Source: Moraxella osloensis
GTDB taxonomy: Bacteria; Pseudomonadota; Gammaproteobacteria; Pseudomonadales; Moraxellaceae
Direction: 5' to 3'
Assembly: GCF_001553955.1 (NCBI RefSeq)
Contig: NZ_CP014234.1
Location: 620,001-684,000, forward strand
Length of the DNA stretch: 64,000 bases
The notes below the pieces were generated by a model. It was not told where the DNA came from. It saw only the letters and a list, made by a program, of their open reading frames with translations, and ran no database searches. Both the position numbers and the translations under genes were made by a program. Positions 55,023 to 64,000 of the stretch are shown here, piece by piece. Numbering within the stretch: the first letter of the stretch is position 1; every line of letters begins with the position of its first letter.

Positions 55023-55481
55023 ATGCAAGTTATTTTATTACAACGTATCGCTAACCTAGGTAAACTAGGCGATACTGTTAATGTAAAAGCAGGTTACGGT
55101 CGTAACTTCCTTATACCACAAGGTAAAGCATTACCAGCCACTGCTTCTAACATCGAAAAATTTGAAGCACGCCGTGCAGAACTTGAAAAAATAGAAGCTG
55201 ATGAATTAGCCGCTGCTAATGCCCGTGCTGAAGCGCTACAAGACGTCAATGTTATCATCCGTGCAAAATCAGGTGATGAAGGCAAACTATTTGGTTCTAT
55301 TGGTACTCGCGATATCGCCGATGCCTTAACCAAATCTGGTTTACCTGTTGACCGTTCAGAAGTTAAATTGCCTGAAGGTACATTACGTCAAATTGGCGAA
55401 TACAATGTTGATATCCAATTACATCACGATGTAACGACCAACATTCAAGTCACTATCTTGGCAGAAGATTCAGCTGCTTAA
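55023..55481 (+). CDS. rplI: 50S ribosomal protein L9
   Basis: 152 aa. [17 protein letters not shown] and [10 protein letters not shown] form the N-domain. A long connecting helix and a C-domain with [10 protein letters not shown] follow. GAGGAG-like site before the ATG; last gene before a terminator. Confidence 0.98.
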   Translation: MQVILLQRIANLGKLGDTVNVKAGYGRNFLIPQGKALPATASNIEKFEARRAELEKIEADELAAANARAEALQDVNVIIRAKSGDEGKLFGSIGTRDIADALTKSGLPVDRSEVKLPEGTLRQIGEYNVDIQLHHDVTTNIQVTILAEDSAA

Positions 55482-55496
55482 TTGATAGTTTACTTT

Positions 55497-55529
55497 AAAA
55501 AAGAGATGGCTTTGCTGTCTCTTTTTTTT
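55497..55529 (+). terminator. Terminator of rpsF-rpsR-rplI
   Basis: AAAAAAGAGA / TCTCTTTTTT stem with an 11-nt loop and T run, 15 bases after rplI. Confidence 0.85.
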
Positions 55530-55755
55530 ATTGTTTGCGGCGTAAAAATTCAACAAAAAAGCCTAAAATTCAAGCTGATTTCATTCAAAAAAATTGCCGT
55601 TTTTTTATATTTTTCTCATTAGAATTTGGATGGTTTTTTCGGTATATTGTCTGTTCTATTTCGATGCGTGTGTTAGACTCACGAGTTATAACCGATAACA
55701 TTTAGCAAACTTTTGCCCTTTCAAACCATTTAAAATAACTTTATCACAGGTCATC

Positions 55756-57177
55756 ATGGCAGACGATAAAACCAAAGACAACGATCTTAAGACTACTTCG
55801 CTGACCCAGCACCCACCGCACAGTATGGACTTAGAAAAGTCCGTCCTAGCGTCGCTGATGAGCCTTGAAGAGTCGTTTGATCGCATCTCAGATATTATTA
55901 CCAAATATGATTTTTATGCACAGCGCCATCAATATATTTTTGATGCCATCTCTCATCTTGCCAATGCCAATGAGCCGTATGATGCCACCATGGTGATGGA
56001 CTGGCTCGATATGCAAAAACTGCTTGAGCCTGCGGGGGGTAGCGATTATCTAGGCGATATCCTATCACAAAGCCCAGCGACGCTGTTTAACTTGACTGCT
56101 TATGCGCAGCGGGTCAGGGAATTTTCGACTTTACGCCAAATCATCAAAGCCGGCAGTCATATGCTAGAGCTTGCCTTTGACCCAAAAAATCAAAGTGTCA
56201 GTGATATTTTAGACACCGTTGAAAGCGAAATTTTTGCCATCAATGAAACCCATAGCCGCCAGTCAAAACACAAGGGTCCTACCCAACTAAGCGATGTTAT
56301 CACCAATGTCGTCAACAATATCCAAGAACTTAAAGACCATCCTGAAGGGATGATTGGGCTTAAGACCCCGTTTGAAGAACTCAATAACAAAACCCAAGGG
56401 CTACAAGCGGGCGATCTCATTATCGTGGCAGCGCGTCCTTCGATGGGTAAAACCACATTTGCGATGAATTTGGCAGAGAGTATTTTATTTCATACCGATT
56501 TACCTGTGGTGGTGTTTTCAATGGAAATGCCTGCCGAGTCAATTGTGATGCGTCTATTGTCCTCTTGGGGGGCTATCAACCAAACCCATTTGCGCTCAGG
56601 TCAAATGAACGAAGATGAATGGGGTAAACTTTCCAATGCCATCGCCCATCTGCATGCTAAAAAATTGTATATCGATGACAGTACGGCACTGCCGCCATCT
56701 GAGGTTCGTTCGCGCTGTCGCCGTATTGCCAAAGACAATGATGGCAAACTTGGGATGGTAATGGTCGACTATCTACAACTGATGAAAGTGCCAGGCTTGG
56801 GCGACAACCGCGTGGGTGAGATTTCGGAGATTTCACGAAGCTTAAAAGCGCTTGCCCGTGAGATGAATTGCCCGGTGGTCGCTTTATCACAGCTGAATCG
56901 AAGTTTGGAGAATCGACCCAACAAACGCCCGATTATGTCGGACTTACGCGAATCGGGTGCCATTGAGCAGGATGCCGATTTGATTATGTTCATTTATCGT
57001 GATGAGGTTTATAATGAAAATAGCGATGCTAAAGGCACAGCTGAAATCATTATCGGTAAACAGCGTAATGGACCTATTGGGACAGTGCGCCTATCCTTTG
57101 AAGGGCAATTTACCCGTTTTGGTAACCTAACCCCTGAATTTTACCAAACCGCTTCCTTTAGCGAACCTGATGAATAA
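55756..57177 (+). CDS. dnaB: Replicative DNA helicase DnaB
   Basis: 473-aa hexameric helicase of the replication fork. The N-terminal domain (about 15-120) starts after P-H-S-M-D-L-E-K-S-V-L-A-S. The RecA-like domain has Walker A A-R-P-S-M-G-K-T-T-F and E-M-P-A-E near it, Walker B M-V-D-Y-L-Q-L and the H4 motif, ending with Q-R-N-G-P-I-G-T. No intein. 275 bases separate it from rplI; alr follows closely. Confidence 0.97.
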   Translation: MADDKTKDNDLKTTSLTQHPPHSMDLEKSVLASLMSLEESFDRISDIITKYDFYAQRHQYIFDAISHLANANEPYDATMVMDWLDMQKLLEPAGGSDYLGDILSQSPATLFNLTAYAQRVREFSTLRQIIKAGSHMLELAFDPKNQSVSDILDTVESEIFAINETHSRQSKHKGPTQLSDVITNVVNNIQELKDHPEGMIGLKTPFEELNNKTQGLQAGDLIIVAARPSMGKTTFAMNLAESILFHTDLPVVVFSMEMPAESIVMRLLSSWGAINQTHLRSGQMNEDEWGKLSNAIAHLHAKKLYIDDSTALPPSEVRSRCRRIAKDNDGKLGMVMVDYLQLMKVPGLGDNRVGEISEISRSLKALAREMNCPVVALSQLNRSLENRPNKRPIMSDLRESGAIEQDADLIMFIYRDEVYNENSDAKGTAEIIIGKQRNGPIGTVRLSFEGQFTRFGNLTPEFYQTASFSEPDE

Positions 57178-57204
57178 AAATTTCACTGCAACAAGGTCAA
57201 GATT

Positions 57205-58290
57205 GTGCGTCAAACCAGCATCACCATCGATTTAGCAGCGCTTACCCATAACCTACAACGCGTCAAAGATTATGCCCCAACCGCCAAGGTATTAGCCATG
57301 GTGAAAGCCAATGCCTACGGGCATGGCGCCGTCAACTGTTTACCTGCCGTCGCACAAGCCGATGCCTTAGGTGTCGCTTGTTTGCAAGAAGCGCTAGAAC
57401 TACAACAGGCGGGCTGGCAAAAATTAATGGTAGTGATTGAAGGCGCGTTTTCATTAGCGGAATGGCAATATTGTACAGCGCATCAAATCGAGTGCGTGGT
57501 GCACCACCAACGCCAATTAGACTGGGCGTTGCAGCAGCCTGCAAAGAAAGGCGCAACCGTGTGGCTAAAACTAAACACTGGCATGAACCGCCTTGGCTTT
57601 ACAGTGGGTGAAATCAAAGAAATTGCTCAGCAATTAACTAGCTCAGGCTATGAGATTGTTTTGACCACCCATTTTGCCAACGCTGATGTCATCGATCATC
57701 CCAATAATCAACAACAGTTTGAGTTATTTGATTCCACCCTACAAATGCTACGTGAGCAAGTAAACCCAGCGATTAAAGGCTCATTGTGTAATTCAGCGGG
57801 TATTGTGAACTGGTCAGACCGCCATTATGATTGGGTGCGCCCAGGCATTATCTTGTATGGGGCAACGCCTGTAAATCATGCCACTGCCAAACAGCTAAAC
57901 CTGCAACCCGTCATGCATTTTAATGCCAGTATCATGGCAATTCATACGCTAAAAGCGGGCGATAGCGTGGGTTATGGTAGTCGCTGGACCGCCCAAACCG
58001 CCGCGCGCATCGGCATTGTCAGTGTGGGTTATGCCGATGGCTATCCAAGAGTGATTAGCGATGATGCGTATGTCGTCGCCGCAGGTCAACAGGCGCCTAT
58101 CATCGGTCGGGTGGCGATGGATATGTTGATGGTTGATTTGACCCATACCACTGAGGTAAACCTTGACTGCCCTGTCCAGCTTTGGGGTAACGCACCGAGC
58201 ATTGATGAGGTGGGTGGCTGGAATGATACCATTAGCTATGAGCTGTTAAGTGTGGTCACCCGACGTCCAACGTGGATTTATCAGTCATAA
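57205..58290 (+). CDS. alr: Alanine racemase
   Basis: 361-aa PLP enzyme making D-alanine for peptidoglycan. The PLP lysine is in M-V-K-A-N-A-Y-G-H-G (near residue 34). The catalytic tyrosine is in V-G-Y-G-S-R-W, and R-P-G-I-I-L-Y-G and S-V-G-Y-A-D-G-Y-P-R are present. It starts with GTG, with AAGG about nine bases upstream, 27 bases after dnaB; dnaB-alr is a familiar pair. Confidence 0.96.
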   Translation: MRQTSITIDLAALTHNLQRVKDYAPTAKVLAMVKANAYGHGAVNCLPAVAQADALGVACLQEALELQQAGWQKLMVVIEGAFSLAEWQYCTAHQIECVVHHQRQLDWALQQPAKKGATVWLKLNTGMNRLGFTVGEIKEIAQQLTSSGYEIVLTTHFANADVIDHPNNQQQFELFDSTLQMLREQVNPAIKGSLCNSAGIVNWSDRHYDWVRPGIILYGATPVNHATAKQLNLQPVMHFNASIMAIHTLKAGDSVGYGSRWTAQTAARIGIVSVGYADGYPRVISDDAYVVAAGQQAPIIGRVAMDMLMVDLTHTTEVNLDCPVQLWGNAPSIDEVGGWNDTISYELLSVVTRRPTWIYQS

Positions 58291-58416
58291 CTGTTAACTA
58301 TGTGACGGATGTTAAAGTGACACAAATGCGTCAATTTGCTAGACAGTTTGGATAAATCCGCTATACTGATAGTTTACTGTAATGTTTATTGACAAAATTG
58401 GGATGTAGGACAGGCA

Positions 58417-59337
58417 ATGAGTACCCGCCATTTTTTGACGTTATTGGATTTTAGCAAAGAAGAATTGATGCAAGTGATTAAACGTGGCAGTGAACTGCGT
58501 TTGATGCAGCATGAAGGGGTTATTTATCAGCCTTTTGTCGGTCGTACCTTGGGGATGATCTTTGAAAAATCGAGTACCCGTACCCGTATTTCGTTTGAAA
58601 CAGGGATGGGACAGTTTGGCGGCCATGCCATATTTCTATCGCCCCGCGATACCCAGCTTGGCCGTGGCGAACCGATTGAAGATTCGGCACGTGTTATCTC
58701 ACGCATGGTCGATATCGTCATGATTCGCACCTTTGAACACAGTATTGTTGAAAAATTCGCCCAGTATTCGCAAGTGCCTGTTATCAATGCGCTCACCGAT
58801 GAACAGCATCCTTGTCAGCTACTAGCCGATATCCAAACCTTTATGGAACACCGTGGCAGCATCGAAGGCAAAACGGTGACTTGGATTGGGGATGGCAATA
58901 ATATGTGCGCTTCTTTTATCCATGCCGCCCATCAATTTGGCTTTCAATTGCGGGTTTCCGCCCCTTATGGGTTTGAACCCAATGCCGACCTCATCAAACA
59001 GTATTCGCACTGTGTCGAGCTGGTCGAAGATGTTAATGAGGCGGTCAAAGGCTCGCATTTGGTTGCCACCGATGTATGGGCAAGTATGGGGCAAGAGAGC
59101 GAGCAGAATACTCGTGCACGGCGATTTGCCCAGTACATGGTGACCCGCTCATTACTGGATAAAGCCGATCCAGAGGTCTTGTTTATGCATTGTCTGCCTG
59201 CCCACCGCGGCGAAGAAATCTCCTATGATTTGCTAGAGGATCCGCGTGCTGTGGTATGGGATGAAGCCGAAAATCGTCTGCATGCCCAAAAAGCGCTGAT
59301 GGAATTTTTGTTAACCGATAAAATCAAACTCGCCTAA
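58417..59337 (+). CDS. argF: Ornithine carbamoyltransferase
   Basis: 306-aa enzyme forming citrulline from ornithine and carbamoyl phosphate. The carbamoyl-phosphate site is S-S-T-R-T-R (about 51-56), with H-P-C-Q for binding and the ornithine-side catalytic [10 protein letters not shown]. Anabolic-type length. It stands alone, with about 125 bases to alr; a short GC-rich hairpin (GGGCG/CGCCC, 59350-59368) after the stop may end transcription. Confidence 0.96.
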   Translation: MSTRHFLTLLDFSKEELMQVIKRGSELRLMQHEGVIYQPFVGRTLGMIFEKSSTRTRISFETGMGQFGGHAIFLSPRDTQLGRGEPIEDSARVISRMVDIVMIRTFEHSIVEKFAQYSQVPVINALTDEQHPCQLLADIQTFMEHRGSIEGKTVTWIGDGNNMCASFIHAAHQFGFQLRVSAPYGFEPNADLIKQYSHCVELVEDVNEAVKGSHLVATDVWASMGQESEQNTRARRFAQYMVTRSLLDKADPEVLFMHCLPAHRGEEISYDLLEDPRAVVWDEAENRLHAQKALMEFLLTDKIKLA

Positions 59338-59440
59338 TCTATGTGGTCTGGGCGTTATCTTTGCGCCCTGCTCTGCCATTATCATTATCATGATCTTAAC
59401 CACTCTAATTGTTAACCGATAAAGCAAACGGAACATAGCC

Positions 59441-60247
59441 ATGTACTTTGTGCTCTCGCCTGCCAAAAATTTGAATGAAAAAAATGATTTACCTTTTGAT
59501 TTTAGTCAACATTACACCCAGCCTGCTTTGATGGCGCACGCCTGCGAATTGATGGGTGAATTAAAAACATTAGCGCCAACCGATTTGTCGGCGTTGATGA
59601 GTATCTCAGGTAAACTTGGGCAATTAAATGCGATGCGCAACCAAAATTGGCGATGGGATACTACCCAGCCATTTAGCACCGATCATGCTGACATACCTGC
59701 TAAAGCGGCGCTGTATTTATTTGATGGCGATGTCTATACAGGTTTGGCAGCGCAGCAAATGACTAAGCAACAAGTGCACTATTTAAATGAGCGATTAGGA
59801 ATATTGTCTGGGTTGTACGGCTTGTTAAAACCGCTTGATTTGATGCTACCTTATCGCCTGGAAATGGGCACAAAGCTAAAAAATCCCAAAGGCGAGAATT
59901 TGTATCAATTTTGGGGCGATACGCTTGCCAATCTCATCAATCAACGCATGGCAGAAAATAAATACAAAGTTTTGGTAAACTTGGCTTCCAATGAATATTT
60001 TAAAGCGGTCAATCCCAAAAAAATCAACGCGGATATTATCACGCCTCGCTTTGAAGACGGCAAAGATGGCGTATATAAGGTGGTAAGTTTCTATGCCAAA
60101 AAGGCACGGGGCTTAATGGTGCGTTTTGCCGCTGAAAATCAGCTAACAACCGCGCAACAGTTAAAAGACTTTAACTTGGAAGGCTATCAGTTTGTTGAAA
60201 ATGCCTCAAGCACAACTGAGTATGTTTTTAGACGGGATAATGATTAA
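59441..60247 (+). CDS. yaaA: Peroxide stress protein YaaA
   Basis: 268-aa DUF328 protein with the defining start M-Y-F-V-L-S-P-A-K-N-L-N, then L-S-G-L-Y-G-L-L-K-P-L-D-L-M-x-P-Y-R-L-E-M-G. N-L-A-S-N-E-Y-F-K-A-V and the C-terminal K-x-A-R-G-L-M-V-R-F also fit. In E. coli it lowers free iron and protects DNA during hydrogen peroxide stress. GGAAC precedes the ATG. Confidence 0.95.
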   Translation: MYFVLSPAKNLNEKNDLPFDFSQHYTQPALMAHACELMGELKTLAPTDLSALMSISGKLGQLNAMRNQNWRWDTTQPFSTDHADIPAKAALYLFDGDVYTGLAAQQMTKQQVHYLNERLGILSGLYGLLKPLDLMLPYRLEMGTKLKNPKGENLYQFWGDTLANLINQRMAENKYKVLVNLASNEYFKAVNPKKINADIITPRFEDGKDGVYKVVSFYAKKARGLMVRFAAENQLTTAQQLKDFNLEGYQFVENASSTTEYVFRRDND

Positions 60248-60259
60248 CTGCGCCGCCAT

Positions 60260-60376
60260 TTAACGCAAAATATTCGCCCATAAATCCACACTCATACTAT
60301 CTTTTAACACATTTTTATTGAATACACCGATGGTGTTGGCTTGTGGTAGTGAAGCGGTCGGTAGTTCCATCGTCAT
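60260..60376 (-). CDS. Possible small protein or remnant, 38 aa (weak)
   Basis: In the gap between yaaA and groEL, a minus-strand frame runs from ATG 60376 to TAA 60260 (M-T-M-E-L-P-T-A-S-L ... D-L-W-A-N-I-L-R). AGGGA lies 13 bases upstream, too far for a good ribosome site. It could be a decayed gene end. No homology recognised. Confidence 0.22.
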   Translation of the reverse strand: MTMELPTASLPQANTIGVFNKNVLKDSMSVDLWANILR

Positions 60377-60398
60377 GGTTGTGATAATTTCCCTAATT

Positions 60399-60436
60399 AA
60401 AAAACCCTATTAAACTGAAGTTTAATAGGGTTTTAA
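60399..60436 (-). terminator. Terminator of groEL
   Basis: AAAACCCTATTAAAC / GTTTAATAGGGTTTT, a 15-bp perfect stem with loop TGAA and flanking A/T runs, about 40 bases past groEL. Confidence 0.92.
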
Positions 60437-60474
60437 TTTTAGCTAAATGGCTTGAGTAGGATATAATCTTTAGA

Positions 60475-62130
<1,656 letters not shown>

Positions 62131-62286
62131 TTATAAATTTTTATTTGTATAAGGTAGTCCAAATTGCTACCACGGTTGCTATCAATTACTTTACCAAGTA
62201 CTTAACCAGTTAGATTAAGACCAGGTAAATTAAGACTAAGTAAATTAGCTTTTGGGTAAAAAACGATTGTTTAAAGTAATGACTGA

Positions 62287-62577
62287 TTAACCTTCAATCA
62301 CACCCAATACATCACTTTCTTTCATAATCAATAATTCTTCACCATCTACTTTAACCGTTGAGCCGGCATATTGACCAAAGAGTACTTTGTCGCCGACTTT
62401 GACATCGAGCGCACGTACATCACCGTTTTCACGGATTTGACCATTACCTACTGCAATGACTTCACCTTGAGACGGTTTTTCTTGGGCGCCGCCTGCTAGC
62501 AATAAACCGCCAGCTGTTTTTTGTTCTTCTTCGCTGCGACGCACGACGATACGATCATGTAAAGGACGAATTGCCAT
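62287..62577 (-). CDS. groS: Co-chaperonin GroES
   Basis: 96 aa. [12 protein letters not shown], the mobile loop around [12 protein letters not shown] and [14 protein letters not shown] match the family. GGAG precedes the ATG. I searched upstream for a sigma-32 promoter (CTTGAA...CCCCAT) or CIRCE element and found none convincing. Confidence 0.98.
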   Translation of the reverse strand: MAIRPLHDRIVVRRSEEEQKTAGGLLLAGGAQEKPSQGEVIAVGNGQIRENGDVRALDVKVGDKVLFGQYAGSTVKVDGEELLIMKESDVLGVIEG

Positions 62578-62982
62578 AATCTACTCCATAAATTAACTGT
62601 TAAATTATTGTTTGAAAGCCGTAGTTAGCTTTGAAAGCTGTGATCAGCTCAGAGGTTGGCTCAAAAGACCCCCTCTATTTTGCCGACCACAAAAAGATGA
62701 TAACTATCTGTTTGCATAAATAATCATATGCTTATGACATGTTATCAATTCACTGTCTAACAGTGGGGATGTATGCCAATTTGTTCAAGCAGAAAATTAC
62801 GAAATTTTGCAATTTGTTGTCAATTTTTTAACCCCTTCACCCAAATACCTCATAAAGACTGTCGTTTATTGCACAATCACAATCTTTTGTTAACTGGCTT
62901 GTATTTGCTTGCCATCAATACTACTGTATGCATACCAAATAGATTTAACCTTATCTGATGAACGTTATTTGATGGATGAAAC
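62578..62982. other. groES-DUF3108 divergent intergenic region
   Basis: 405 bases of regulatory space for two divergent genes. It contains the repeated word AGCTTTGAAAGC/GTTTGAAAGCC (about 62610-62640) near groES. I see no CIRCE repeat, no clear sigma-32 site and no gene; a 61-codon plus frame here is Cys- and Asn-rich and looks like chance. Confidence 0.4.
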
Positions 62983-63678
62983 ATGAAAAATTCTTTAGTA
63001 AAAAAACTGTTAGTAAGTACTTCACTCGTGTCAGCGATGGCTATCACCGCTATGGCGAATGCAGCAGTTGCCCCTTTTAATGCAACCTATAATTTTAATA
63101 TTGAAGGCAAATACAATGGCACCGCAAGCCGTGTATTGACCCAAACTGGCAATCAGTATTTTTATAACGTTAATGCAAGTGTCGGTAAATTAGCCAGTGC
63201 CAAGCAAACCGCCAATTTTGTGAATGCCAATGGCGCTATCTTACCGGTGAGCGCGTTAACCCAATACAAAATTTTGGGGACGGGTCGTACTACCACATTG
63301 AACTTTAATAATGCAAAAAAACAGCTGGTCACCAATTATAAAGGTCAAAACAAAGTCATTGCTTTGCCACAGCCTGCCTATGATGATTTGAGTTTAGAAA
63401 TTCAAATTCGCGAGGATTTAAAAGCAGGCAAGTTCCGTGGTAAATATTACATGGCAGATCGCAATACAGTTGAAGCGGTGCCCTTTAAAAAATCTGCCGT
63501 GACTCGCATTACCGTGCCAGCGGGTACTTTTGACGTGGTGCGTATCGATCGCGTGCATGATGATAAAGACCGTCAAACCAGTTTTTGGTTAGCCCCAAAA
63601 CTTGATTATCTGCCTGTTAAAGTCGTTCAAAACAATGATGGTAAAAAAATGGAAATGAATTTGGTTAAAGTAAATTAA
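62983..63678 (+). CDS. Exported DUF3108-like protein
   Basis: 231 aa. Signal peptide of about 27 residues ending A-N-A-A, then a beta-rich domain. Patterns include F-N-A-T-Y-N-F-N-I-E-G-K-Y-N-G near the start, F-x-V-V-R-I-D-R-V and T-S-F-W-L-A-P-K-L-D-Y-L-P-V-K-V near the end, typical of DUF3108 (lipocalin-like periplasmic beta proteins). Function unknown. It has its own terminator, and a second exported gene follows 280 bases later. Confidence 0.8.
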   Translation: MKNSLVKKLLVSTSLVSAMAITAMANAAVAPFNATYNFNIEGKYNGTASRVLTQTGNQYFYNVNASVGKLASAKQTANFVNANGAILPVSALTQYKILGTGRTTTLNFNNAKKQLVTNYKGQNKVIALPQPAYDDLSLEIQIREDLKAGKFRGKYYMADRNTVEAVPFKKSAVTRITVPAGTFDVVRIDRVHDDKDRQTSFWLAPKLDYLPVKVVQNNDGKKMEMNLVKVN

Positions 63679-63700
63679 TACTTTGGCATGTTTTGACTCA

Positions 63701-63730
63701 AACACCGATTATATTAATCGGTGTTTTTTT
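63701..63730 (+). terminator. Terminator of the DUF3108-like gene
   Basis: AACACCGATTA / TAATCGGTGTT 11-bp stem with loop TAT-type and T run. Confidence 0.92.
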
Positions 63731-63955
63731 ATGTTTATGTCACTGTAAATAAAATACGCTATTAGTGACTTATCAGGTCAGAAATTGGCGCTATTTTTGT
63801 AAGCCATAAGTTGTCAAGGCGTAAGTTTTTAACTATTCTTTGTAGGTCCATTGGAAGGCCTCACTATCCTGTCTAAGTTTTTCATACTTTTTAGCAACCT
63901 TTAGCAAGCTCTCCAATTCGCACTATATCAATATCCATGTAAAAGGGAGTATTTC

Positions 63956-64000
63956 ATGTCATTAAGATTGCAATCCTTAACACTCGCTATTGCCAGCATT
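63956..64000 (+). CDS. Exported protein, N-terminus only (partial)
   Basis: ATG at 63956 follows AAAAGGGAG at a good distance. The 15 visible codons (M-S-L-R-L-Q-S-L-T-L-A-I-A-S-I) look like the start of a signal peptide. The gene runs off the window, so nothing more can be said. The preceding gene is an exported DUF3108-like protein, so a paralogue is possible. Confidence 0.5.
   Translation, partial: MSLRLQSLTLAIASI

Noticed and set aside
62773-62958. 61-codon plus-strand frame between groES and the DUF3108-like gene
   Set aside because: Composition rich in Cys, Asn and Leu without a ribosome site; lies in the divergent promoter region.

Overview
This window looks like chromosome from a gamma-proteobacterium of the Moraxellaceae (Moraxella osloensis or a close relative). 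That is an inference from moderate GC, the combination of a long (about 455 aa) GAPDH, a HemP with a Fur box, the rpsF-rpsR-rplI-dnaB-alr order and the general look of the proteins. No database was searched. Most of the window is housekeeping sequence. It is densely packed, often in single-gene units separated by clear hairpin-plus-T-run terminators.

Region 1 (1-12.8 kb): the tail of the NtrB sensor, NtrC, and a Ser/Thr protein kinase translationally coupled to ntrC. Then tRNA-Leu(UAG), a lone AAA ATPase, the clpS-clpA adaptor/unfoldase pair, a membrane coiled-coil protein, argC, hemE and proB. Region 2 (13-33 kb): obg, gap, a lipocalin, a complete IS605-type element (divergent tnpA and tnpB), a Nudix/ThiE-like fusion, a 54-codon Fur-regulated hemP, an SDR, orn, rsgA, a rhodanese, grxC, secB, a pteridine-reductase-like SDR, a DegS-like protease, lysS, prfA, a FabH-like synthase, a methyltransferase, folD, tRNA-Cys and tRNA-Leu(UAA).

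Region 3 (33.5-44.3 kb) is the most unusual part. A yejA-(gloB)-yejB-yejE...yejF peptide/microcin-C-type ABC importer locus is split between yejE and yejF by about 2 kb of accessory genes. These are a convergent VapBC-type pair, an isolated Hint (hedgehog/intein-fold) protein that has lost its splicing residues, and a Doc-type toxin with a 51-aa upstream partner. A second, broken copy of the first 18 codons of yejF lies at the junction between the Hint gene and the Doc module, and the doc stop codon overlaps the intact yejF start. The Doc cassette therefore seems to have arrived with, or regenerated, a yejF 5' end.

Region 4 (44.4-64 kb): serC, a possible HolD-like protein, aroC, prmB, an L,D-transpeptidase, a second tnpB element without tnpA, a small membrane protein, an IS5-family element, a 55-aa unknown ORF, rpsF-rpsR-rplI with a possible autoregulatory leader, dnaB, alr, argF, yaaA, groES-groEL, a DUF3108-like periplasmic protein and the start of another exported protein.

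The two tnpB genes share a shifted RuvC glutamate. A predicted guide-RNA stem inside their 3' coding ends has changed by a compensatory C:G to G:C swap that also changes an amino acid. I see no CRISPR array, rRNA, phage or replication origin.
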